From NCBI GenBank assembly GCA_046735355.1, contig JBKPTC010000094.1:1-12714 (forward strand): a stretch of 12,714 nucleotides of DNA, read 5' to 3'. Each line of letters starts with the position of its first letter. The stretch's first letter is position 1. This DNA is from DATAEU01 sp046735355 (GTDB lineage Bacteria > Actinomycetota > UBA4738 > HRBIN12). Positions 7,782-12,714 of the stretch are shown here, one piece after another. The position numbers were made by a program, and so were the translations under genes. The notes below the pieces were generated by a model, which saw nothing but the letters and a program-made list of their open reading frames with translations, was not told the DNA's origin and made no database searches.

Positions 7782-8137
7782 CGTGCAACCTCCTTCGTCA
7801 CGAAGACCTCCGAGAGACGTTCGAACGCCTCACGGTCCAGCGAGTAGTACGCCCACGTCCCCCGCTGCTCGCGGTGGAGCAGTCCCACGTCGAGCAGCTT
7901 CTTCAGGTGGAAGCTCACCGTGCCCTGGGAGAGCCCGAGCCGGGGCATGAAGTCGCAGACGCAGACGGGGTCGGTCGCGTTCGCGAGCGCGTTCACGATC
8001 CGGACCCGGCTCGGATCCGAGAGCGCCTTGAAGACGCTGGCCAAGGTCGCCGCCTGGTCGGGCGTGATGTCCGGCTCGACGACCGGGGTGCAGCACTCGA
8101 CCGGCGCGAGCTCGATCTCCCGGACTCCCTTGCTCAC
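7778..8137 (-). CDS. arsR: ArsR-family As(III)-responsive repressor
   Basis: A 119-aa ArsR/SmtB winged-helix repressor. The DNA-binding core includes FKALSDPSRVRIVNAL (36-51) and the recognition helix LSQGTVSFHLKKLLDVGLL (69-87), followed by the wing QRGTWAYYSL. Candidate metalloid ligands are Cys15-Cys16 near the N-terminus and Cys59/Cys61 in PVCVCDF. A vicinal N-terminal Cys pair plus one Cys near residue 55-60 is the arrangement known for Corynebacterium ArsR, rather than the helix-internal CxCxxC of plasmid R773. The start is GTG with GGGAG 5 nt upstream. The gene heads the arsR-arsM-oxidoreductase operon and should repress it until As(III) binds; inverted repeats over the promoter fit autoregulation. 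Confidence 0.94.
   Translation of the reverse strand: MSKGVREIELAPVECCTPVVEPDITPDQAATLASVFKALSDPSRVRIVNALANATDPVCVCDFMPRLGLSQGTVSFHLKKLLDVGLLHREQRGTWAYYSLDREAFERLSEVFVTKEVAR
7788..7795 (-). promoter_or_regulatory. Strong ribosome binding site of arsM inside arsR
   Basis: On the minus strand this reads AAGGAGGT, fully complementary to the 16S rRNA 3' end, with a 6-nt spacer to the arsM ATG. It lies within the last codons of arsR, so arsM can be translated strongly despite the 4-nt gene overlap. Confidence 0.85.
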
Positions 8138-8166
8138 CGGTTCTCCCGCCTCGAGGCTTTGGTTTC

Positions 8167-8182
8167 ATCGACGTCCATCGAT
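8167..8182. promoter_or_regulatory. Candidate ArsR operator, ATCGA-N6-TCGAT
   Basis: A perfect inverted repeat with 5-bp arms and a 6-bp centre, located across the predicted transcription start of the arsR operon. The arm spacing resembles the ATCAA-N6-TTGAT-type sites of ArsR/SmtB repressors. Occupancy here would block initiation. Confidence 0.4.
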
Positions 8183-8186
8183 ACGT

Positions 8187-8216
8187 ACGGTAACGCTCCG
8201 CATCGACAACCGTCAA
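8187..8216 (-). promoter_or_regulatory. Predicted promoter of the arsR operon
   Basis: Read on the minus strand, TTGACG (8211-8216) and TACCGT (8187-8192) are separated by 18 bp, a reasonable -35 and an actinobacterial-type TAnnnT -10. Transcription would start near 8180, leaving a leader of about 40 nt before the arsR GTG. It is predicted by eye only; spacing and sequence are good but not perfect. Confidence 0.5.
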
Positions 8217-8219
8217 TGC
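8200..8219. promoter_or_regulatory. Second candidate operator over the -35 box
   Basis: GCATCGAC, 4 bp, GTCAATGC: 8-bp arms with one mismatch, overlapping the predicted -35 hexamer. It could be a second repressor site or the main one. The two repeats share the ATCGA core. Confidence 0.38.
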
Positions 8220-8290
8220 ATTGAACTGGTCGCGTTCGCACGGGCAAGCCGCGAGCGCGACGCGTGCGCCCTACTTCGCCGATCGCCCAA

Positions 8291-8630
8291 CTACCGCCTC
8301 CGCGGCGGTTGCCACGTCGCGCCGAACTCGTCGTGGGACGGCGTGTTCGTCAGCCGCCGCTCGGAGCCGCCTGGGACCGCGCCACCCAGAGATCGTCGTT
8401 GAGATTCGACGAGCTCGCAGCTCGGCGGAAGACGATCGCACCGCCGACCGGCGCGAACGCCGGCGAGTGTCGTTCACGATGGGTGTGTGCGTGATGTTCC
8501 GGCGATCGGCCCCGGTCGCGCGCATCGTGAACAGATCGGTCCGGCGGCGCGAGAGGTGATGCACGAACACGATCCGGGATCCATCCGGAGACCAGTCGGG
8601 TTGGAACCCTTTCGCGTCGACACGACGCTC
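8291..8630 (-). pseudogene. Decayed C-terminal piece of a TolB-like (PD40/WD40) beta-propeller protein
   Basis: Reading the minus strand, recognisable propeller sequence runs through three frames in order. First comes GFQPDWSPDGSRIVFVHH, continuing to NITHTPIVND. After a shift near 8466-8470 it continues as SPAFAPVGGAIVFRR to NDDLWVAR. After another shift near 8368-8384 it continues as PGGSERRLTNTPSHDEFGAT, ending WQPPRRR and a TAG stop at 8291-8293. WSPDGSRIVF and RLTNTP are hallmark strand motifs of TolB-type propellers, and a tail WQP is common at their ends. Each shift is explained by loss of a single base. The N-terminal part is absent, replaced by the divergent cyclase gene. Two frameshifts plus truncation argue for a pseudogene, though sequencing error at each site cannot be excluded. 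The rest of the 8220-8674 interval holds no other gene I can see. Confidence 0.7.
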
Positions 8631-8674
8631 GGTACGGGTTGCATGTGGTTCCGACGCCCCGCGATGATTCCGCT

Positions 8675-10039
8675 GTGGCGACCCCCGAGACGCGGTACGC
8701 ACGGACGTCGGACGGCGTCCACATCGCCTACCAGGTGTCGGGCCGAGGCCCGATCGACTTCCTGTGGTCCGAGGGCTGGCTGTCGCACGTCGAGGTGCTC
8801 TGGGAGTTGCCGAGCTACGCCCGTTGGATGCGCGCCTTCGGCGAACGCTTCCGCGTCATCCACTTCGACAAGCGCGGCATGGGCCTGTCCGATCGGGCGG
8901 CGACGGCCGATCTCGAGAGCCGGATGGAAGACGTCCGGGCGGTGCTCGATGCCGTCGGCTCCGAGCGTGCAGTGCTGTTCGGCGAGGGGCCCGACGGCGG
9001 CGGCCTCACCGCGATGTTCGCGGCGACCGAGCCGAGCCGCGTGTACGGCCTGGTCCTGTGGCACTTCAAAGCGCGCGCGGCGTGGGCGCCCGACTATCCG
9101 TGGGGCGTACGACCCGGAGAGAGCGGCAGGTACATCGGCGAGGAGGACGACGTCGCTGCCCGGTGGGGACGTCCGGCGGCGATGCGCGAGTACGCCAAGC
9201 AACTCGGGGCTGCCACGCCGCTCGACGACCCGGTCTTCGCGGATTGGGCCGGAAAGTACGTCCGCTACTCGACGTCGCCTGGAACGCTCGTCGAGCAAAG
9301 CAGGATCTGGTTCGAGACGGATCTGCGCGACGTTCTTCCCGCGATCCACGTCCCGACGCTTCTCCTCTATCGGCCGGCCGGAACAGCGGTGTCGACGGAC
9401 GAGGTCGAGTACCTGCGTGATCTGATCCCCGGCGCCCGCGTCGAGCCCGTCGCCGGAGTCGACGAGCAGCCGTATTTCGGAGATCCGACGGAGCTGGTCG
9501 GACACGTCGCGAAGTTCGTGGACGCGCTGCGATCCGAGGAGGCGGAGCTCGACCGCGTCCTCGCAACGGTGATGTTCACCGACATCGTCGGATCGACCCA
9601 GAAGGCGGCCGAACTCGGTGACGTTCGGTGGGCCGACCTCCTCAGACGCCACCATGCCAGCGTGCGCGCACTCCTCGCGCGCTACCGTGGGACCGAAGTC
9701 GACACGGCCGGAGACGGGTTCTTCGCGACGTTCGACGGCCCCGCGCGCGCGGTCCGCTGCGCGGAGGCGATCGTGGAAGCGGTTCGAGGGCTCGGACTTC
9801 AGGTTCGCGTCGGCGTGCACACGGGCGAGGTGCGGACGATCGATGGCAAGGTCGGCGGCCTCGGCGTTGTCGTCGGCGCGCGCGTCGGCGCACTCGCCGG
9901 ACCGAGCGAGATCCTCACCACGTCAACCGTCAAGGACCTGACGGCAGGCTCAGGTCTCGCGTTCGAGGACATCGGCGAGCGCGAGCTGAAAGGCATCCCC
10001 GACCGTTGGCGGGTGTACAGGATCACGCGGCGTCAGTGA
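8675..10039 (+). CDS. Alpha/beta-hydrolase-like domain fused to class III nucleotide cyclase domain (Rv1900c-like)
   Basis: A 454-aa fusion with the layout and length of Mycobacterium Rv1900c. The N-terminal alpha/beta-hydrolase domain (about 1-290) has family landmarks: ARTSDGVHIAYQVSG near the N-terminus, HFDKRGMGLSD, and the GDP block before the linker. The cyclase domain (about 294-454) has metal Asp303 in MFTDIVGST, Asp347 in TAGDGFFATF, and Arg403. The nucleophile elbow reads LFGEGPDGG with Gly105 instead of Ser, the usual late His is Glu264, and no acid fits, so hydrolysis is probably lost. In the cyclase the Lys/Asp substrate pair aligns to Asp343/Lys392 and the transition-state Asn to Val399, so activity and substrate (ATP or GTP) are open. 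I chose GTG 8675 because it matches the family N-terminus; TTG 8639 and GTG 8645 are alternatives and no start has a clear ribosome site. Confidence 0.88.
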   Translation: MATPETRYARTSDGVHIAYQVSGRGPIDFLWSEGWLSHVEVLWELPSYARWMRAFGERFRVIHFDKRGMGLSDRAATADLESRMEDVRAVLDAVGSERAVLFGEGPDGGGLTAMFAATEPSRVYGLVLWHFKARAAWAPDYPWGVRPGESGRYIGEEDDVAARWGRPAAMREYAKQLGAATPLDDPVFADWAGKYVRYSTSPGTLVEQSRIWFETDLRDVLPAIHVPTLLLYRPAGTAVSTDEVEYLRDLIPGARVEPVAGVDEQPYFGDPTELVGHVAKFVDALRSEEAELDRVLATVMFTDIVGSTQKAAELGDVRWADLLRRHHASVRALLARYRGTEVDTAGDGFFATFDGPARAVRCAEAIVEAVRGLGLQVRVGVHTGEVRTIDGKVGGLGVVVGARVGALAGPSEILTTSTVKDLTAGSGLAFEDIGERELKGIPDRWRVYRITRRQ

Positions 10040-10056
10040 CGCCGCGACTCGCGGCG
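10026..10056 (+). terminator. Two mutually exclusive hairpins at the cyclase stop codon
   Basis: Three copies of a 7-nt arm alternate: CGCGGCG (10026-10032), CGCCGCG (10040-10046) and CGCGGCG (10050-10056). The first pair extends to a perfect 10-bp inverted repeat around G10036 that contains the stop codon. The second pair makes a 7-bp stem with a 3-nt loop just after the stop. Neither has a T-run. A U-less terminator is the simplest reading. Confidence 0.4.
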
Positions 10057-10069
10057 CCTGTGCGGCGCA

Positions 10070-10143
10070 TCTCACAAATCCCTGACCACGCGGTATCGGG
10101 CATCTCCACGGGACCTCGCACGACTTGAGATAGGTACTTCGCA
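10070..10143. repeat. Dispersed repeat, copy 1
   Basis: First of three related segments. It shares CTGACCACGCGGT exactly with copy 2, plus weaker matches at both ends (CTCACAAATC against CTCAGAACTC, and TGAGATAGG against TGGAGAAGG). It is the most diverged copy: the central palindrome GTTCTCAGAAC of the other two is degraded here. All copies point the same way. Confidence 0.55.
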
Positions 10144-10540
10144 CAGGAGGTCGAGGCGCAAGATCGGCCGCCCCGGCGGTCGGCCGAGACGCACGGACCG
10201 GTTCCGGGCACCTTCACCATCCGCACACAATGCCGGGATCGGTCCGCACCGCAGGCCCGCGTCGTGTCGGTCGTCGTCGGGGGCCGTCTCGTCCTGTTCA
10301 TGTTCGTCGACCGCCCAGCGCGATTCCCGAGCACCGTCGCCGAGTCCGAGGCATTTCCTCGCGACCGTCACGTTCGTGTGAACGCGGCCTAGCGATGTGA
10401 AGGCGTGCTGCCTCGACGCACAACTTTGAGCCCTCGAGCTGCGCCGCGAAACATCCCGCGACCGCCGTGCCGGCTGCCCTCGGGGACTTCTGAGAAGTCG
10501 ACGGCCTCAGCTGGAACACGCCTGAGTCAGTGAATGGCGT
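10144..10540. other. Gene-free stretch between repeat copies 1 and 2
   Basis: I see no gene with family-like sequence here on either strand. Open frames exist but translate to Arg-rich, low-complexity sequence with no recognisable motif. Visible structure is limited to an imperfect stem near 10167-10186 (GGCCG and CGGCC arms) and the two inverted repeats listed separately at 10485 and 10514. Confidence 0.5.
10485..10499. repeat. Perfect palindrome GACTTCT-G-AGAAGTC
   Basis: Seven-base arms around a single G. It shares the TTCT-N-AGAA core with the palindrome inside repeat copies 2 and 3, so it may be a binding site of the same protein or a fragment of the same element. Confidence 0.5.
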
Positions 10541-10544
10541 GTTC
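10514..10544. repeat. Inverted repeat with 9-bp perfect arms
   Basis: GAACACGCC (10514-10522) and GGCGTGTTC (10536-10544) surround a 13-nt loop. The right arm runs into the start of repeat copy 2. The stem has no T-run after it, so a simple intrinsic terminator is unlikely in either direction. Confidence 0.55.
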
Positions 10545-10616
10545 TCAGAACTCTCTGACCACGCGGTTCCCGACACTCCGGATGACCTCCCGCAGGTGGA
10601 GAAGGGGCCCTCCCAC
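10541..10616. repeat. Dispersed repeat, copy 2 (upstream of the MFS gene)
   Basis: Begins with the 11-bp palindrome GTTCTCAGAAC, then CTCTCTGACCACGCGGTTCC, a CCGGATGACCTCCCGCAGG segment, and GAGAAGGGG near its end. It matches copy 3 at both ends and through the middle with scattered substitutions. It ends about 48 nt before the MFS start codon. Confidence 0.65.
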
Positions 10617-10663
10617 AGCGAGTTAGGCGCGGTTCCACCACATCGTGCGTGATACTCAGCCGG

Positions 10664-11896
10664 ATGGTTGAGCCCTCTCAAGCCCGAGCGACGCGACGAG
10701 TTGCCTGGCTCACGCCGGGCGCTGGCGCGATCGGGGTCGCGAGCTTCCTGTCCGACGTGGGACACGAAGTGCCAACCTCGCTACTGCCTAGCTTCCTGAC
10801 GGTGACGCTGGGCGCCCCCGCGTCCGCCTTGGGATTGATCGAAGGAGCCGCGGACGGCGTGGCAGGTGTTGCGAAACTTGCCGGCGGGGCTCTCGCCGAC
10901 GAACCGCATCGGCGCCGGACCGTGGCGATCGGTGGCTACACCACCACCGCGGTCCTCTCAAGCGCCGTCGGGCTCGCCACCACCCCGGTGCAGGTGGGGA
11001 TCCTTCGTGCCGGAGCATGGGCTGCGCGCGGCATACGCGGCCCGTCTCGGAACGCGCTCCTGGCCGACCTCGTCGAGCCGGACGCCTACGGCCGCGCGTA
11101 CGGCTTCGAGCGCGCGATGGACAACTTCGGCGCGATCATCGGTCCCCTCCTGGCGCTTCTGCTCGTATCGCTCGTCGGGGTTCGCCAGGCGATCCTGTGG
11201 TCGATCGTGCCGGGACTGCTGGCGGCGGCAGCGATCTACTACGCCGCCCGTCACGTGGCTCGAGCGACGGCGCGGGAACCCCGCCCCATCCGGCTGAAGG
11301 TCCGTCCCGTTGTCAAGGGCGGCCTCGGCAGGCTCTTCATCGGGATGGGTGCCTTCGAGTTCGGCAATGCGGCAGCGCCCCTGATGATCCTCCGCGCGAG
11401 CGAACTGCTAACCCCGTCGCATGGTGAGCACGCCGCCGCGCAGATCGGACTCCTGCTCTACGTGGGCTACAACGCGGCGGGAACGCTGGCGAGCCTGCCG
11501 GGAGGACATCTGAGCGATCGCCGCAGCGCCACCCACTCCCTGCTGGTCGGCGCCGGTGCGTTCCTCGTCGCGTACCTCATCTTCGCCTCATCGGGTCCCA
11601 GCGTCGTGGTGTTGCTCGTTGCGTTCGTGCTCGCGGGCGTTGGGATCGGGTTCGCCGAGACTGCGGAGGCGGCCGCTGTCGCTTCGATGACGGAAGAGTC
11701 GATCCGCGGGTCGGCTTTCGGCTTGCTCGCCGGCATACAGAGCCTCGGCAACTTCGCCGCGAGCGCCATCGCCGGGATCCTGTGGACGGCGGTCTCGCCG
11801 ACCGTGGCGTTCGTCTGGCTGTCTGGCTGGATGGCGATCGCCTGCGTCGCCTTCGCTGTCACGCCGACCCGCGGGCGACCCGGCGCGTCAGGCTAG
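10664..11896 (+). CDS. Major facilitator superfamily transporter
   Basis: A 410-aa integral membrane protein with about 12 hydrophobic segments, the usual MFS size. The first helix has SFLSDVGHEVPTSLLPSFL (27-45), and the loop between TM2 and TM3 carries the MFS motif-A equivalent GGALADEPHRRRT (about 74-86). RGIRGPSRNALLAD (122-135) matches the TM4-5 region of an MFS subgroup known mainly from unassigned drug or metabolite exporters. A second-half counterpart, GGHLSDRRS, lies before TM9. The substrate is unknown. It is about 2.5 kb from the arsenic operon and on the opposite strand, so arsenic export is not supported. I prefer ATG 10664 to GTG 10649; neither has a clear ribosome site. The gene is flanked by two direct repeat copies. 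Confidence 0.88.
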   Translation: MVEPSQARATRRVAWLTPGAGAIGVASFLSDVGHEVPTSLLPSFLTVTLGAPASALGLIEGAADGVAGVAKLAGGALADEPHRRRTVAIGGYTTTAVLSSAVGLATTPVQVGILRAGAWAARGIRGPSRNALLADLVEPDAYGRAYGFERAMDNFGAIIGPLLALLLVSLVGVRQAILWSIVPGLLAAAAIYYAARHVARATAREPRPIRLKVRPVVKGGLGRLFIGMGAFEFGNAAAPLMILRASELLTPSHGEHAAAQIGLLLYVGYNAAGTLASLPGGHLSDRRSATHSLLVGAGAFLVAYLIFASSGPSVVVLLVAFVLAGVGIGFAETAEAAAVASMTEESIRGSAFGLLAGIQSLGNFAASAIAGILWTAVSPTVAFVWLSGWMAIACVAFAVTPTRGRPGASG

Positions 11897-11933
11897 AAAC
11901 GCGGACACCCCTTTGGTTGGTGAGTGAGTCGGG

Positions 11934-12010
11934 CGTTCTCAGAACTCCCTCGCCACCTGGGTTCCGGCATTCCGGGAGGACCCGCCACAGGCTAAGAGGG
12001 GTACCACCCC
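11934..12010. repeat. Dispersed repeat, copy 3 (downstream of the MFS gene)
   Basis: Starts about 38 nt after the MFS stop. It carries the same palindrome GTTCTCAGAAC (11935-11945), then CTCCCTCGCCACCTGGGTTC and a CCGGGAGGACCCGCCACAGG segment, ending AAGAGGGGTACCACC. Same orientation as copies 1 and 2, with similarity to copy 2 extending about 15 nt to its left (GTGAGTGA against GTCAGTGA). Confidence 0.65.
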
Positions 12011-12018
12011 AGCGCGTC

Positions 12019-12050
12019 CGCGTCGTCTGGAGCGTGATCCGGACGACGTG
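12019..12050. repeat. 12-bp imperfect hairpin
   Basis: CGTCGTCTGG (12021-12030) and CCGGACGACG (12039-12048) pair around an 8-nt loop, with one G-U wobble inside and one more G-U plus a G-C extending outward. No T-run follows. It may be the terminator of the MFS unit or structure left from an older element. Confidence 0.4.
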
Positions 12051-12077
12051 CCTGCGTCGCGGCTGCCGTCGCCTCTT

Positions 12078-12155
12078 GCCTAACACGAGATCTCCGGCCG
12101 CGTCGCTCACTACCTGATAGGCGATCCAGACGTCGGCGGACGTCCTGGCATGCAT
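12078..12155 (-). pseudogene. Remnant of a second hydrolase/cyclase N-terminus
   Basis: The minus strand translates as MHARTSADVWIAYQVVSDAA followed by GDLVLG. This closely follows the conserved start of the hydrolase/cyclase family, and of the intact gene at 8675 (ARTSDGVHIAYQV). After this the frame turns into Arg-rich sequence with no family resemblance. About 26 codons are recognisable, so I read it as a truncated paralogue. The match is short and was judged by eye. Confidence 0.5.
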
Positions 12156-12234
12156 CGTCTGTGGCGACACCAGAACATTCTGTCACGGTCCCTGCCCGCT
12201 CCTCGATGAGCTGTTGCGGCCTTCGGGCGGGCCG

Positions 12235-12714
12235 ATGAACGCCGATCGTGCAAGGATCACTCCCGAGGGGGCTTCTCCGCTGGAACAGCACACGCATCCG
12301 CCGGACGCAGATCGCATCGTCGATGTGTCCAAGGCCGGCGGCCGGCGTCATCGGCGTCCGACGGGAGCGCCACCACCGCTGCCGAAGAAGATCGGTGCGA
12401 CCGGCGTGCTCCGCCTGGTCCTGCTCGCGGTTGTCGTCGTCCCGGGGTGCATCTGGTTGCACGTCAACCCTGCGCCGCTGGATCGGTTCGACGCAGCGAT
12501 CACCGATGCCATTGTCTCGCTCCGCGTGCGATGGCTCGACTCGGTCGCCCGGTCCCTCAACACGTTCGGCTCGCGCTGGGGACTCGGGATCCTGATGCTG
12601 CTCACGGTCGGGGGCGTCGCGTGGTTCAAGCGGTGGCGGCATCTCGCGATGTTCCTGATCGGCGTCGCCCTCTCGGGCCTCGTCGCCCAGGGGCTCTTGC
12701 TGCTCGCGTCGCGC
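12235..12714 (+). CDS. PAP2-like membrane phosphatase, N-terminal part (cut by window edge)
   Basis: An open frame runs from ATG 12235 to the window end, 160 codons without a stop. The first 55 or so residues are polar and Pro/Arg-rich, as a cytoplasmic tail would be. Hydrophobic segments follow: VLRLVLLAVVVVPGCIWLHV (about 57-76), LGILMLLTVGGVAWF near 115-130, and AMFLIGVALSGLVAQGLLLL near 137-156. PLDRFDAAITDAI and RWLDSVARSLNTFGSRWG resemble the N-terminal region of actinobacterial PAP2-family phosphatases. The diagnostic phosphatase motifs (KxxxxxxRP, PSGH, SRxxxxxHxxxD) would lie beyond the window, so the family call is tentative. GTG 12325 is a possible later start. No stop codon is in view. 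Confidence 0.6.
   Translation, partial: MNADRARITPEGASPLEQHTHPPDADRIVDVSKAGGRRHRRPTGAPPPLPKKIGATGVLRLVLLAVVVVPGCIWLHVNPAPLDRFDAAITDAIVSLRVRWLDSVARSLNTFGSRWGLGILMLLTVGGVAWFKRWRHLAMFLIGVALSGLVAQGLLLLASR

Noticed and set aside
8474..9820. A 448-codon minus-strand open frame opposite the cyclase gene
   Set aside because: Antisense shadow of the hydrolase/cyclase fusion, whose plus-strand frame has clear family motifs throughout.
10072..10371. A 99-codon minus-strand frame ending in repeat copy 1
   Set aside because: The codons look non-coding and match no family. The corresponding frame is closed by a stop upstream of repeat copy 2, so the repeat does not define a conserved protein of this length.
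10664..11896. MFS protein as an arsenic or methylarsenic exporter (ArsJ/ArsP-like)
   Set aside because: It lies over 2.5 kb away on the other strand, with a cyclase gene and a pseudogene between. It shows no ArsJ or ArsP feature I recognise, and no GAPDH partner gene is present.
10070..12010. CRISPR array
   Set aside because: Only three diverged copies, spaced from about 0.5 to 1.4 kb apart with a gene between two of them, and no cas genes.
11859..12170. A 103-codon minus-strand gene
   Set aside because: Only about 26 codons near its start resemble a family; the rest is Arg-rich and runs through repeat copy 3 and the MFS gene end. It is treated as a remnant instead.

Overview
This is a very GC-rich window with dense genes, GTG starts alongside ATG, and strong GGAGG-type ribosome sites. 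Its gene families (an Rv1900c-like hydrolase/cyclase fusion, an AraC-VOC-DUF1801 cluster, a CgArsR-like repressor) suggest a soil or deep-branching Actinomycetota, possibly Thermoleophilia-like. That assignment is inferred from style and families; no phylogenetic marker was tested.

Left part (1-3658, minus strand): an FtsH-type membrane AAA+ zinc protease lies downstream of a soluble histidine kinase with two PAS-like sensor domains and a NarL/DegS-type HisKA_3 core. No response regulator is visible. The kinase is divergent, across 64 bp, from a rightward cluster (3723-5573): a small AraC-type regulator, a VOC-fold protein 4 nt later, a DUF1801/YdhG-like protein, and a second VOC protein. The cluster looks like one transcription unit with the regulator first.

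Middle (5599-8220, minus strand): a compact arsenic operon. arsR and arsM overlap by ATGA, and arsM is followed after 5 nt by a flavin/NAD(P)H disulfide oxidoreductase of the CoA-disulfide-reductase type with a Cys43 redox residue. A promoter with two inverted repeats lies upstream of arsR. The logic suggested is As(III) sensing, then methylation, with the reductase perhaps recycling the thiols that ArsM needs. This is the best candidate for a little-described functional unit here.

Right part (8221-12714): a looser accessory region. It holds a decayed TolB-like beta-propeller tail spread over three frames, a 454-aa alpha/beta-hydrolase-class III cyclase fusion whose hydrolase triad appears lost and whose cyclase substrate pair appears charge-swapped, a 12-TM MFS transporter, a remnant of a second hydrolase/cyclase N-terminus, and the start of a PAP2-like membrane phosphatase cut by the window edge. 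Three same-orientation copies of a roughly 75-bp repeat lie in the gene-poor stretches, two of them flanking the MFS gene. Together with the pseudogenes they mark this part as a site of turnover.
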